Virus record (IMG/VR): IMGVR_UViG_3300034101_003322
Coordinates: 1-44,502 of that record
Length of the DNA: 44,502 nucleotides
Source: a virus
Strand: one strand, 5' to 3'
A program made the position numbers and the translations under genes. Below the pieces are notes generated by a model. That model was not told the DNA's origin, searched no databases, and saw only the letters and a program-made list of their open reading frames with translations. Position 1 is the first letter of the stretch, and each line of letters starts with the position of its first letter. Positions 6,288-14,277 of the stretch are shown here, in pieces.

Positions 6288-7790
6288 ATGAACCTAACAA
6301 CCAGAGCAATATCACTGCCAAATTACATAGACGTAAATAGTCCATTTTTTATGGACGATACGGTTAAGCGAATGCGGCAAAAGTGGGAAATAATGCAGGC
6401 GGTTACTAAGGGAACTGAGTATTTACACGCAAATGGAGAAATTTACCTGCCGCGTGAACCAAGGGAACATCCAGATCCCAAGAACAAAACTATTGACCCG
6501 TGGAAAGCTCGCGTTAATCTTTCTGTTTTGGCGCCATTTACCAAGCGCTTAATTCATAACGCAGCCGGCATGGTTATGCGCAAAATGATTAAGCTGGAGG
6601 GCGGTGATCCTTATTGGGAAGAGGAATTTAGGAAAGATGTTGATGGTGACGGCACTTCGTTGGATTTGTTTGCCCTAAAGCGGCTCGAAGTTGCGCTTAC
6701 CTATGGAATGTCGTCGATAATTGTTGACGCAGAAAGGCGCGAGGCGCGGTCTGCTGACGATCAAATCGAACCATTGCGCCCATACTTTGTGCCGGTTGAT
6801 CCATGGCAGTATTTAGGCAGCCGGCGAGAAAGCGACGACCCTGGCGCAAAGCTAACGATGTTTCGCTATCAGGAAGAGCGTAAAGTTGCCAAAGGCGCCT
6901 ACGGAGAGGAGTACGTTCTTATTGCTCGCGTTCTTATCCCTGGCGCCTACGAAGTGTTTGAGGCAAACAAGCCAACAGGCAGCATTGGGCTCACTGCTCT
7001 TGACTATGTTCCACTGGTAAACATTTACGCGGAAAAAGAAGGCTTTTTATGCGCCACTCCCCCGCTATCTGATGTTGCGCATCTAAACATTGCCCACTAC
7101 CGGCGCTTGGCAGACCTTTTGCATTCGCTGCATATCGCTGCCATTGGTTTGCTGGTACTTGAGGATTACGATGGGGTGGAGGCAATTACGGGGCAAAACT
7201 ATGCCATTAAAATGCCTCACCCATCTATAGCGTACTGGGTTAAGTGTGACGCCGGCTCCTTTGCGGCGCAAGCGGCTCTACTTGATCGCTTGGAGAATGA
7301 AATCTCGCATCTTGGCGTTACAAAGCTGCTAGGTCAGAAGCATGTAGCTGAAAGTGCCGACGCAAAGCGTATCGACCATCAGCAAGCCAACTGCGTGCTA
7401 TCAGTGGCTGCAACTGAAACGCAAGCTGCGCTTAATGAAGCATTTAGAATGGCGGCAGAATACAGAGGCATAGAGCCACCTAGGGTTGTTATCGACAAAG
7501 ACTTTGACTTCTATCGCCTGCTAGGCCAAGACGTGGCCGTGCTGGCTGACATAGAAACCAGTGGCCAAATTACGACTGAACTATTCCATCGCATCTTGGC
7601 CCAAGGCGAATGGATACCTGAGGACGTGGACCTAGTTGAGCTAGGCAAAGCCGTTAAAGAGTTGAAAAAAGAGGCAGAGCGTGTTATGCTTGAGCAGCAA
7701 AAAGCGCAGAACGCCAATGGTGCCGCAGGATCAGGACGCTCGCTCTCGCCTTCTGGCGCTGGTCGAACAGCAAGCGCTGGCAGTGCGTGA
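6288..7790 (+). CDS. portal protein (DUF4055-like)
   Basis: A 500-residue protein of portal size placed directly before scaffold and capsid genes. The N-terminal part resembles DUF4055-type portal proteins (VKRMRQKWEIMQAVTKG, YLPREP, LSVLAPFTKRLIHNAAG), and a later segment (LAHLNIAHYRRLADLLHSLH-type region near residue 265) matches the conserved portal stem/wing helices. Portals form the dodecameric ring through which DNA enters and leaves the head. The C-terminus is a low-complexity Gly/Ser/Ala tail, and the next gene starts inside it. The leader before ATG 6288 lacks Shine-Dalgarno. Confidence 0.85.
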   Translation: MNLTTRAISLPNYIDVNSPFFMDDTVKRMRQKWEIMQAVTKGTEYLHANGEIYLPREPREHPDPKNKTIDPWKARVNLSVLAPFTKRLIHNAAGMVMRKMIKLEGGDPYWEEEFRKDVDGDGTSLDLFALKRLEVALTYGMSSIIVDAERREARSADDQIEPLRPYFVPVDPWQYLGSRRESDDPGAKLTMFRYQEERKVAKGAYGEEYVLIARVLIPGAYEVFEANKPTGSIGLTALDYVPLVNIYAEKEGFLCATPPLSDVAHLNIAHYRRLADLLHSLHIAAIGLLVLEDYDGVEAITGQNYAIKMPHPSIAYWVKCDAGSFAAQAALLDRLENEISHLGVTKLLGQKHVAESADAKRIDHQQANCVLSVAATETQAALNEAFRMAAEYRGIEPPRVVIDKDFDFYRLLGQDVAVLADIETSGQITTELFHRILAQGEWIPEDVDLVELGKAVKELKKEAERVMLEQQKAQNANGAAGSGRSLSPSGAGRTASAGSA

Positions 7791-8097
7791 GGAGTGTATT
7801 TTCAGCTTTGAGGAAACTCACCTGAATATATCACTGGCGCCTGATTCTGGCGCCGAAAGATCCGAGCGCATTACTCGCTTGCGGAATGCCATGCAAAGGG
7901 CTGAGGTTATCCTTGAGTCCGGCACGGTAGAGGCGATGACTTCACAGGAGGTTCAGAAAGAGATTGACGCTTGGAGAAGTGAAAGATCGGAAAGCGCCAT
8001 GGCATCTATCTTGCGTGGTCCTTTGGCCGCAGAAGTGAAGGCGGCTATGTCCAGCCCTTCCACGCCCTTGCGCGTTTACTACAAAGAAAGCCCCTGA
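7717..8097 (+). CDS. hypothetical protein overlapping the portal end (126 aa)
   Basis: Starts at ATG 7717 (begins MVPQDQDARSRLL) inside the last 74 nt of the portal gene in another frame; a GTG at 7681 is an alternative. Mostly helical and charged, with RITRLRNAMQRAEVIL and VQKEIDAWRSER. The stop codon sits inside the left arm of a bidirectional terminator. Its position between portal and scaffold suggests a head-assembly accessory, but I recognise no family. Confidence 0.6.
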   Translation: MVPQDQDARSRLLALVEQQALAVREECIFSFEETHLNISLAPDSGAERSERITRLRNAMQRAEVILESGTVEAMTSQEVQKEIDAWRSERSESAMASILRGPLAAEVKAAMSSPSTPLRVYYKESP

Positions 8098-8127
8098 ACC
8101 GCTACACGCAGCAGTTCAGGGGCTTTC
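8086..8127. terminator. bidirectional intrinsic terminator
   Basis: A 14-bp perfect stem: GAAAGCCCCTGAAC (8086-8099) with GTTCAGGGGCTTTC (8114-8127). It lies between convergent genes and overlaps the stop codon of the plus-strand gene. Short T-runs on each side suit termination in both directions. Confidence 0.8.
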
Positions 8128-8142
8128 AGTTGGGCGCTGTGG

Positions 8143-8478
8143 TCAGAAGCCTGCCTGGCGCTGAACTGCTTTAGTGGCTCGGATCATCTCAGGATTGATC
8201 ATCGGCTGCTTTAGTACCTTGGTCGTGCATTGGCCGTCTTCGTCAACAGACTTTTCGAGCACCATGCCGGACATGTCGATCCTCTCAACTGCAGGGCCGG
8301 CCTGCTTGTCTTCGCTTGCCGGCGAGTTTTCGGAAAGCGATTGAAGCCGCGCTATTTCCGCCTTAAGTTGCGCGATCTCGCCGGCAGAGTCAAGCGCAGT
8401 GGCCACGGGCGCAGCGGGAACAGCGGTGGGGGCGCTGGGCTTAGCCGAGGCGGCAGGGGCTGGGGCGGTAGTTGCCAT
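8143..8478 (-). CDS. minus-strand cassette protein, Ala/Pro-rich with coiled coil (111 aa)
   Basis: A 111-residue protein encoded against the direction of the surrounding head genes. The first 28 residues are an Ala/Pro/Thr-rich, probably disordered tail. Next comes a short coiled coil (EIAQLKAEIARLQSL) and a C-terminal part with RIDMSGMV and MIRATKAVQRQAGF. It has its own promoter at 8505-8510 (minus strand) and ends at the bidirectional terminator, so it is a self-contained transcription unit of moron type. Function unknown. It may be expressed at a different time from the capsid operon. Confidence 0.65.
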   Translation of the reverse strand: MATTAPAPAASAKPSAPTAVPAAPVATALDSAGEIAQLKAEIARLQSLSENSPASEDKQAGPAVERIDMSGMVLEKSVDEDGQCTTKVLKQPMINPEMIRATKAVQRQAGF

Positions 8479-8497
8479 GGTGCAATGAATCGGTTAC

Positions 8498-8514
8498 GCG
8501 CTACAGTATAGCGC
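8498..8514. promoter_or_regulatory. palindromic divergent promoter
   Basis: GCGCTACAGTATAGCGC is an inverted repeat with a 5-nt centre (GCGCTA and TAGCGC arms). The plus strand contains GCTACAGT (TACAGT at 8502-8507, 29 nt before ATG 8531). The minus strand contains GCTATACT (8505-8510, 32 nt before the start at 8478). One palindrome thus supplies overlapping -10 elements for both directions, and only one polymerase could occupy it at a time. Confidence 0.6.
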
Positions 8515-8530
8515 ATCCACCAATCAAGTC

Positions 8531-9232
8531 ATGGAACTCACCGCTGAACAAATTGCAGAATTGCAACGCAAGGCCGCAGAAGCCGAAGACCTCAAACAGC
8601 AACTGGCGGCTTTGAATGGCAACAAAGATACAATCTTAACTGAAAAGAAAAAAGTAGCCGACGAACTTAAGGAGCTGAGAGACAAGGAAGCAGAGCGCCA
8701 AAGGAAAGAGATGGAGCAAAAGGGCGAGTTTCAGGAGCTGCTAAAACAGGCAAACGAAAACATTGAAGCGCTAAGAAAAGAAAACGAAGAAAAGGACAAG
8801 GCCATTTTAGAAGCAGATACTAAGCGCGTCGAGGATCGCAAGCGAACCGATTTTCTTGCTGTTTTCAATGCTGCTGAAGTCTTCCATCCTGAGCACGCAT
8901 GGGCATTGCTACATTCTCTTGTTCAAGACAAGAACGGCAAAACTATTGCGGTTATTGACGGCTTAGAAGTTGCTATCACCGATCTGGCCGGCAAGCTCCG
9001 CAAAAAGGATGGGTATGCCTATCTGTTCAGACCCCAAGGCGGTGGCGGTGGCATGGGCTCCAGGCCGGCCACGGGCGCCTCTGGCGCTACCGGCGGCGCT
9101 GCGGTCGCCAATCCGTGGCTGCCGGGTGGAAGTGTCACTGCGCGGGTTGGCATACAGGTCGAAGATCCCGATTTAGCTGCTAGGCTGAAAACTGAAGCGG
9201 AGGCTATCATCGCCTCTCGCGGCCAGGGGTGA
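8531..9232 (+). CDS. scaffolding protein
   Basis: A 233-residue protein directly before the capsid gene. Residues 1-110 form a highly charged coiled coil (AEEDLKQQLAAL-like heptads, KKKVADELKELRDKEAERQ). The region AAEVFHPEHAWALLHSL, followed by VAITDLAGKLRKKDGYAYLF, matches phage scaffold C-terminal domains that contact the capsid protein. A Gly/Ala-rich tail follows. Such proteins template procapsid assembly and leave before packaging. No maturation protease was found nearby. ATG 8531 is set by the divergent palindromic promoter. Confidence 0.75.
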   Translation: MELTAEQIAELQRKAAEAEDLKQQLAALNGNKDTILTEKKKVADELKELRDKEAERQRKEMEQKGEFQELLKQANENIEALRKENEEKDKAILEADTKRVEDRKRTDFLAVFNAAEVFHPEHAWALLHSLVQDKNGKTIAVIDGLEVAITDLAGKLRKKDGYAYLFRPQGGGGGMGSRPATGASGATGGAAVANPWLPGGSVTARVGIQVEDPDLAARLKTEAEAIIASRGQG

Positions 9233-9308
9233 AGCTGTGCCGAGCCCTGGGCAAAAGCATCGACGGCTGTGCGGTCATGCCGACTAAACAACCTCTGCTT
9301 TTCCTCCA

Positions 9309-10361
9309 GTGTTCCTTGGTAACCTGGGCGGTACTTTTGCCGGCGATGTAACAAGCCTTACGCGGCTTGCTACTTCTGGCGAATTTGCCGCCTACCTTCA
9401 AGAAGAGATTTTTAACAAGTCCATGATGGTTCGCTCTGGCATTTTGGCCAGAAGCAACCAGCTCCTCACCTCCGCTATCGGCGTTCGGGTCGAAGCGCCG
9501 TTTTTCCGACCGATTGACCCGGTGGAAGAGAGGATGGATTCTGGCCGTGAGTGGGGCGATTCTGGCGAAGGGCACTTTAGTTTTCAGGGCATCACCAGCG
9601 CCACTCAGTACGCCACCATCACCCACCGGGGCTTTGCCTACGCTGTTGACAAGCTCTCGAAGCTGGCCAGCGGCGAAGACCCCTTGCTAGTGCTTGGAAG
9701 TCAACTTGAGCCGGCGCTTAACAAGATCAAGACCCGTAAGCTGATTGCTCAGCTTGAGGGCCTACTTGGCACTGGCGGCCCGCTTAATGCCACCAATAAC
9801 GTAAATAAGTCTGTCACCACTGGCTCTACCATCGCCAACTGGATGACGGCTGAAAACGTTATCGAAGCTCGTTACAAGCTGGGTGAGCGGCAGTCTGAGA
9901 TCACTACTCTGTTCTGTCACTCTCTTGTTCAAGCCTATCTTGAGCAAGTAGGCTTCTTGACCTATGATGCTGACCGCAGGGGCATTAATACGCGCTTGCT
10001 GATTGGTAGCGCTTTTAACGTTAAGGTCGTGGTTGATGACCAACTTCCGATCATTGGCACCAGCGGCCAACAGCGGCAGTTTGTTAGCTACCTCTGCGGT
10101 GATGGCGTCATGCTTGAGGGTGAACAGACCCCCCTTGAGATCGAGACGGTTCGCAATGCACCGTCCAAGCAAGATGGCATTATTGTGGACTACCATCACA
10201 GCTTCCACGTTCCTGGCACTACCTTGTCTGGTACTGCTGTTGACAACCCAACCAACGCTCAGCTAGCTACCGGCTCTCAGCACGCGCTTGCTTACAACGA
10301 TGCGCGACTGATCCCGCTGGTCCGGTTGGTGACAAACAGCCCCTACGGTGGTACGATCTGA
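9309..10361 (+). CDS. major capsid protein
   Basis: A 350-residue protein starting at GTG 9309 (begins with LGNLGGTFAGDVT after the initiator and Phe), 76 nt after the scaffold gene. Position, size and a repeated pattern of conserved capsid segments support this call: GYLTYDADRRG-type and GDGVMLEGEQTPLEIE, then IVDYHHSFHVPGTTL near the C-terminus. The HK97 fold is expected but cannot be confirmed by eye. No long N-terminal delta domain is apparent, consistent with a separate scaffold. A strong terminator follows 24 nt after the stop. Confidence 0.85.
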   Translation: MFLGNLGGTFAGDVTSLTRLATSGEFAAYLQEEIFNKSMMVRSGILARSNQLLTSAIGVRVEAPFFRPIDPVEERMDSGREWGDSGEGHFSFQGITSATQYATITHRGFAYAVDKLSKLASGEDPLLVLGSQLEPALNKIKTRKLIAQLEGLLGTGGPLNATNNVNKSVTTGSTIANWMTAENVIEARYKLGERQSEITTLFCHSLVQAYLEQVGFLTYDADRRGINTRLLIGSAFNVKVVVDDQLPIIGTSGQQRQFVSYLCGDGVMLEGEQTPLEIETVRNAPSKQDGIIVDYHHSFHVPGTTLSGTAVDNPTNAQLATGSQHALAYNDARLIPLVRLVTNSPYGGTI

Positions 10362-10385
10362 TCGGTTGACTCCGAGTTGGATTCC

Positions 10386-10420
10386 AGCCCCCAGGAGGTG
10401 ACACTCCTGGGGGCTTTTTC
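10386..10420 (+). terminator. intrinsic terminator after the capsid gene
   Basis: A 12-bp stem AGCCCCCAGGAG / CTCCTGGGGGCT with a 6-nt loop, followed by TTTTT. A -10 element for the next unit begins 17 nt later. Confidence 0.9.
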
Positions 10421-10436
10421 ATGGCCCGACCTGGGC

Positions 10437-10442
10437 TATGAT
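10437..10442 (+). promoter_or_regulatory. -10-like element (GCTATGAT) for the head-tail operon
   Basis: TATGAT lies 32 nt before ATG 10469 and immediately behind the capsid terminator. Confidence 0.6.
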
Positions 10443-10468
10443 CGAGGCTGGCCCTGTACCGTCTCCCG

Positions 10469-10663
10469 ATGGCGCTCTTTAGTTTCTACGAATATCGCAA
10501 GCCTTTCACGGTCGCCACTCTGCCCGCAAACCCCAGGACAGGCACAACCGTCAGGGTCAGCAATCTCACTTCCCCCACCGTAGGCGCTGCTCCCGTGGCC
10601 GGCGGCGCCGCCAACGCGCTCTGCTGGTATAACGGCTCTGCCTGGCGTGTGTACGCAGTGTGA
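10469..10663 (+). CDS. small virion-module protein, possible decoration protein (64 aa)
   Basis: A 64-residue, beta-rich protein (ATLPANPRTGTTVRVSN, then ALCWYNGSAWRVYAV). The pattern 'GTTVxVxN ... WYNGxxWR' is seen in many short phage structural domains that end fibres or decorate heads. Its position as first gene after the capsid terminator suits a head decoration or connector accessory. It overlaps the next gene by GTGA. Function is inferred only from context. Confidence 0.6.
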   Translation: MALFSFYEYRKPFTVATLPANPRTGTTVRVSNLTSPTVGAAPVAGGAANALCWYNGSAWRVYAV

Positions 10664-11217
10664 ACGCTTCCTGGTGGCCTTGGCATCGCCTGGCCGATCC
10701 CTATTACTACTCCAGCGCCAATGGCGAGCGTGCCTGCAACTGCACGCCCCCGGCGCTGGTCACGGTGGAGCAGGCCGATACCTACATGGGGGCCACGCTC
10801 AAGGCGACTGCCTGGACCGCGCTCAACGCAACGCAGAAGGCGCAAGCCCTTAACTCTGCTCAAGCTGCGCTGCGTACATTGCGCTGGTGTACTGATGAGG
10901 CGACTTGCTGCGGCAACAGTCTAACAGCGGGCTACCTTGCTGCCGCTTCAGAACTTGCGTTGGTACTTTTTAACAACAGTACCGCAGTCATTGGCGCCTC
11001 TAGTCAACTGCCGGCACCAGTAGTTAAACGAGAAGAGTTCGACGTATTCGAGCAGGAATACTTTGATCCTAACACCATAGCACAGGTACTGCCAAAAGAC
11101 AAGCGTGTTGGCAGTTATTCGCCCACCGTGCTACGGCTTTACCCGTGGCTACTGGACTTAATCGGCTGTTGGGTTGACCGGCAAAACGAAAGCTCTGTTC
11201 GCATTCTTCGAGGCTAA
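10660..11217 (+). CDS. head-tail adaptor protein (DnaT-like family)
   Basis: A 185-residue protein, GTG 10660 in a GTGA overlap with the upstream stop. Residues 35-75 (TVEQADTYMGATLKATAW, then ALNSAQAALRTLRW) match the start of the phage 'DnaT-like' family, whose members are head-tail adaptor proteins that bind the portal ring. The acidic middle and a conserved C-terminal segment (LYPWLLDLIGC) are also visible. The order adaptor, stopper, neck protein, tail terminator, tube fits a siphovirus connector. Confidence 0.7.
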   Translation: MNASWWPWHRLADPYYYSSANGERACNCTPPALVTVEQADTYMGATLKATAWTALNATQKAQALNSAQAALRTLRWCTDEATCCGNSLTAGYLAAASELALVLFNNSTAVIGASSQLPAPVVKREEFDVFEQEYFDPNTIAQVLPKDKRVGSYSPTVLRLYPWLLDLIGCWVDRQNESSVRILRG

Positions 11218-11700
11218 ATGAACGCTCCGCAAGATGCCTGGGCAAAGCCGTTGTCAAAACGGATGATAGACAAGTATAGATCCCAGTCGCTTACATACAT
11301 TAAAGTAACTTCTGGTGTTTACAATGAAACGTTAGGCACAGTTGCAATTACTGAAACAAGGTTTACCGCTGCCGGTGCTGTAACGCGCTCTAAAAAGTCA
11401 GAACGCAACGGAGTCGGGCAAGGCAACGAAGTCAGCGTATGGGTTGACCATGACACGGTGCCTTGGCCTATCAGTTCCAATGACAGACTCGAATACTTGG
11501 GGCGCAAGTGGAAGGTAACAGAAGTCGAAAGCTATGGTAGTGGTATTGACGGCGTTATCGTCGGACCAATCTACCTGACGACGCTAGACGGCAAAATGAT
11601 TACTACACTGGGCGGCAAAGCCATTGTCATACAAGGCTCTGAAGACGAAAGACCAACTTTTGCAATGTACGCAAGCAAAATAACGGCGAGGGCGGAATAA
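11218..11700 (+). CDS. head-tail stopper/closure protein
   Basis: A 160-residue protein starting directly after the previous stop and overlapping the next start by 1 nt (TAATG). The beta-rich middle (RLEYLGRKWKVTEVESY) is typical of head-closure proteins that plug the connector after packaging. Its place between the adaptor and the gp10-like gene supports this. Individual residues do not prove the family. A repeat-like C-terminal pair (LTTLDGKMI, ITTLGGKAI) is present. Confidence 0.6.
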   Translation: MNAPQDAWAKPLSKRMIDKYRSQSLTYIKVTSGVYNETLGTVAITETRFTAAGAVTRSKKSERNGVGQGNEVSVWVDHDTVPWPISSNDRLEYLGRKWKVTEVESYGSGIDGVIVGPIYLTTLDGKMITTLGGKAIVIQGSEDERPTFAMYASKITARAE

Positions 11701-12323
11701 TGGTAAGGCGACGCAAACCAACGAAGAAAGGCAAAGGCTTCGGCCTTGAGAAAATGTCTGACGAGATTAGGGACGCTGCATTTACTGCATTGCGCAATGC
11801 CGCCAAGGAAGTAGTAAACGATCTTGCTGCTATTAGCCCAGCTTGGGGCGGCAAGTTCAGGGAAAGTTGGTACGTCGAAACCGCCGATGGCAAAAGAGGC
11901 GCAAGGCCAGGCGGCAAAGATGGTAAGTACAATCTTTTTAACATCCCCTTGCTTAAGACCCAAGGCCGTAACGCAAAGGGCCAGTTTACATCTTCCCTGC
12001 CAGCAAGCGGAAGCAAGGTTGAGCTGCTTATCGGCAATTCTTCTCCTTATGCGCAGGAGGCAATGGATCTTATCCCTGGCAAGTTTATACGGCAAGAAGA
12101 AGATCCAATCAAAACGCCAGTTGCCATAGGCAGAAGAGTCGGCAAGTACCGGGGCGATGTTGAGAAAATGTCAACAGAAGAGATACTGGAACGAGGCAAG
12201 CGGCCAGCAATGTCAACAGCAGAAAAGGACTGGTATGACACTTACATGGGAGGCGGCAAATTTAAGGATGCTATTAAAAAGGGCGCAAAAGCCGGCTTCC
12301 TTATTCCTGTAAACAAAAAATGA
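11700..12323 (+). CDS. neck/tail completion protein (HK97 gp10-like)
   Basis: A 207-residue basic protein. It shows an amphipathic helix (IRDAAFTALRNAAKEVVNDL), then SPAWGGKFRESWYV and IGNSSPYAQEAMDL, the usual signature of gp10/Z-like tail completion proteins that build the neck end of the tail. The N-terminus is strongly basic (VRRRKPTKKGKG). It is linked to its neighbours by TAATG upstream and ATGA downstream, so translation is probably coupled. Confidence 0.75.
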   Translation: MVRRRKPTKKGKGFGLEKMSDEIRDAAFTALRNAAKEVVNDLAAISPAWGGKFRESWYVETADGKRGARPGGKDGKYNLFNIPLLKTQGRNAKGQFTSSLPASGSKVELLIGNSSPYAQEAMDLIPGKFIRQEEDPIKTPVAIGRRVGKYRGDVEKMSTEEILERGKRPAMSTAEKDWYDTYMGGGKFKDAIKKGAKAGFLIPVNKK

Positions 12324-12751
12324 CAGTCCCCCTACAGCAAATTCGTGGCATCTATGAACGCATTGTAATTGATGCCGCCAGTCCGGTGCGTGTTTATGTT
12401 GAGAATCAACTTGCTACTGAGTTTGCAGATGATGATGAATACTGCCTTGTTCGTGTCAACTTTGGACTGATGCAAGAGCAAGCCATTGGCGCCCAGGCTT
12501 CGTGGCACATTCGAGGCTCCCTGGTGTGCGAAATCTTCACTCGCAAAAGCATTGGCCCTGGCCGTGGCTTGGTCATCGCCGGCCCCGTGATCGACGCGCT
12601 ATCGGCCCTGAACGGCTCGATCCCGCCACCAACCCAGCAGATCATCGCTCGCGTCGGCACGCTCACAGGGCCGACCCAGGCGCAGCTACAGGACAGGGCG
12701 CATCACTTCACACGGTTCTCTATGCCCTTCATGGCTCGCCACAGGGAGTAG
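12320..12751 (+). CDS. tail terminator protein (DUF4128-like)
   Basis: A 143-residue protein starting in an ATGA overlap. It resembles phage tail terminators of the DUF4128/gpU group, with an N-terminal helix-strand (YERIVIDAASPVRVYVENQ), central strands and a C-terminal FSMPF strand. Terminators cap the growing tail tube and bind the head connector. The place right before the tail tube gene is standard. About 42 nt of non-coding sequence follows. Confidence 0.7.
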   Translation: MTVPLQQIRGIYERIVIDAASPVRVYVENQLATEFADDDEYCLVRVNFGLMQEQAIGAQASWHIRGSLVCEIFTRKSIGPGRGLVIAGPVIDALSALNGSIPPPTQQIIARVGTLTGPTQAQLQDRAHHFTRFSMPFMARHRE

Positions 12752-12793
12752 ACTGGCGGCTAAAGCACTCACCGGCCACGGGTCGGACATCCT

Positions 12794-13627
12794 ATGCCCG
12801 TCGCTAATTGCGGCCCTGTCAGCGTTCTTACCGGCCAAGATGGCATGATCGCCATGAAGCCCCCTGGCACCCTGGCTTGCCTGCTTGACAAAACTGATTT
12901 CCCTGCTCCCGTTGCTCCTGCTACCACTTCAGTTCTTCCTATTCCTGCTAACTCTGATTTTCGTGTTGGTGATCCTGTAACTTTCACGGAAAAAGGAACC
13001 GCTAACCTTGATGCTGCCATCACTGATGGAACAGTTTATTACATCAAGACCCGTCCCACTTCCACGTCTTGCACTATCTCTGCCACTCTTGGCGGCGCCG
13101 CGCTTGCTTTTACCGGCAACGGTGGCGCTGGCGGCGCGAACACTCCAGGCGAAGGCAACCACATCGAGATGAGCTTTGCCACGGCTTATGCCATGTGCGA
13201 AGTGCCATCTGTTGACCTTACCCTTACTAGGGGCGAGATTGATATTACCTCTCTTCCTTGCAAGCCTGGCTCTGGCACTGGCCCTAAACTTGCTCGATTC
13301 CGCAGGTATCAGGCCGGTTTTGCAGATGGCAATGGCACCTTGACTGTGCGCCTTACTGAGGATCGTCTTGCTTTCACCAATCGTATTATTCAAGGTACGA
13401 TGTTTAACGATCAAAACGGTGCCCAGTTGAAAGCGTACTTTAGTGCCGTCGCTACTACTGGCAACCCGAACATGGTTGACGATGCTGCTTCGCTGCCATG
13501 CATCTTCCCCATCGTCCTGCTTGGCCTTAGCGGCGCTATCTCGCAAGATGATAGCCCGACTGAGATTTCGATTAACTATCGAATCTCGGACACCCCCACC
13601 AACCTTTTTGGCTTGACTGACTTCTGA
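12794..13627 (+). CDS. major tail (tube) protein
   Basis: A 277-residue protein starting at ATG 12794; TAAAGC 33 nt upstream is a weak promoter candidate. The tube-fold signature is visible as VDLTLTRGEIDITSLP (near 136-151) followed by RYQAGFADGNGTLTVRLTED, as in lambda gpV-like tubes. Residues 30-100 form an inserted Pro/Ala/Thr-rich beta domain (VGDPVTF, DGTVYYIKT) that may be a surface decoration. A strong terminator follows, consistent with high expression. Confidence 0.8.
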   Translation: MPVANCGPVSVLTGQDGMIAMKPPGTLACLLDKTDFPAPVAPATTSVLPIPANSDFRVGDPVTFTEKGTANLDAAITDGTVYYIKTRPTSTSCTISATLGGAALAFTGNGGAGGANTPGEGNHIEMSFATAYAMCEVPSVDLTLTRGEIDITSLPCKPGSGTGPKLARFRRYQAGFADGNGTLTVRLTEDRLAFTNRIIQGTMFNDQNGAQLKAYFSAVATTGNPNMVDDAASLPCIFPIVLLGLSGAISQDDSPTEISINYRISDTPTNLFGLTDF

Positions 13628-13647
13628 TCGTTTGCGGATCGTCACAC

Positions 13648-13672
13648 AGCGGGGCTCTGGCCCCGCTTTTTT
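13648..13672 (+). terminator. intrinsic terminator after the tail tube gene
   Basis: An 8-bp stem AGCGGGGC / GCCCCGCT with a 4-nt loop, followed by TTTTTT. Confidence 0.9.
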
Positions 13673-13689
13673 GTGCCTTGGCCCGGTGC

Positions 13690-13695
13690 TATGAT
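13690..13695 (+). promoter_or_regulatory. extended -10 element (TGCTATGAT) for the tail operon
   Basis: TATGAT with an upstream TG, 29 nt before ATG 13719 and 18 nt behind the tube terminator. The leader ends atccttcccATG and has no Shine-Dalgarno. Confidence 0.7.
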
Positions 13696-13718
13696 TCCCT
13701 CGTTGCAACATCCTTCCC

Positions 13719-14099
13719 ATGGCCAAAAACGTCAAAGAACTGCTCAAGGCAACTCGCCAGCGCCGCAAAGTGGAGATCACGCTAAGCACTGGCGCATCGT
13801 TTGACATGTATTGGTGGCCCCTTACCGATGCAGAGGACGAAACAATCAGGGAAGCAGTTAGGAATGACAGGAATACCAATGCCTATGGCTTGAGCGTGCT
13901 TATTAAGCGTGCTGAGTACGAAGATGGCACAAAGATGTTCGACCCTGTTGCCGATAAAGGCGTAATGCGCCAGGAATATGCCAAGGCAGACTTGACCAAT
14001 ATGATGGTTGCAATTCTCGATAACGGAGGTATGCTAGCGGGCGAAGACTCCAAAAGCGATCAAGGAGGCGATAAAAAAGGATTCGGCCCTGATGCTTAG
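13719..14099 (+). CDS. tail assembly chaperone, short form
   Basis: A 126-residue protein between the tube and tape measure genes, where siphophages encode the chaperone that coats the tape measure (lambda gpG position). It has a beta-rich start (RKVEITLSTGASFDMYWWPLT) and a helical middle (LTNMMVAIL). The C-terminal tail is Asp/Lys/Gly-rich and contains the A6 run (14073-14078) that could support frameshifting into the ORF at 14092-14250. A longer fused form of about 176-177 residues is predicted. Confidence 0.8.
   Translation: MAKNVKELLKATRQRRKVEITLSTGASFDMYWWPLTDAEDETIREAVRNDRNTNAYGLSVLIKRAEYEDGTKMFDPVADKGVMRQEYAKADLTNMMVAILDNGGMLAGEDSKSDQGGDKKGFGPDA
14073..14079 (+). promoter_or_regulatory. 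candidate programmed frameshift site (A6G)
   Basis: AAAAAAG read as AAA AAA G in the chaperone frame. A -1 shift here meets TGA after four codons. A +1 or -2 shift enters the downstream chaperone frame, whose open window starts at 14038. Both shifts keep Lys-tRNA pairing (AAA or AAG). Confidence 0.55.
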
Positions 14100-14250
14100 A
14101 CTTGCGTTATGCAAGGAGCTGGGAATGACACCTTCTCAGCTCGCAAACAACGCAAGTCAGGATGACATAATTATGCTTGCTGCATATTTTGAAATCCTGG
14201 CCGATCAGATACCAGCCGTCCCACAGGCCAGCCAACCCAGGAGGCGCTAG
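14092..14250 (+). CDS. tail assembly chaperone, frameshift extension
   Basis: A 52-codon frame overlapping the end of the short chaperone (ATG 14092, TAG 14248-14250). Its sequence, with KELGMTPSQLANNASQDD and LAAYFEILADQ, looks like the second part of lambda gpGT-type chaperones, in which a helical domain binds the tube subunits. It is most likely produced as a fusion through a +1 or -2 ribosomal frameshift; independent initiation at ATG 14092 is possible. It lies 27 nt before the tape measure start. Confidence 0.65.
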   Translation: MLRLALCKELGMTPSQLANNASQDDIIMLAAYFEILADQIPAVPQASQPRRR

Positions 14251-14277
14251 GGTGGGACACTGGCGCCGGGACGGGAA

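Noticed and set aside
12929-13879. 316-codon open frame on the minus strand across the tail tube and chaperone genes
   Set aside because: It lies antisense to two well-supported genes, crosses a strong terminator and promoter, and its Arg/Ser/Ala-rich translation looks like a codon-bias shadow.
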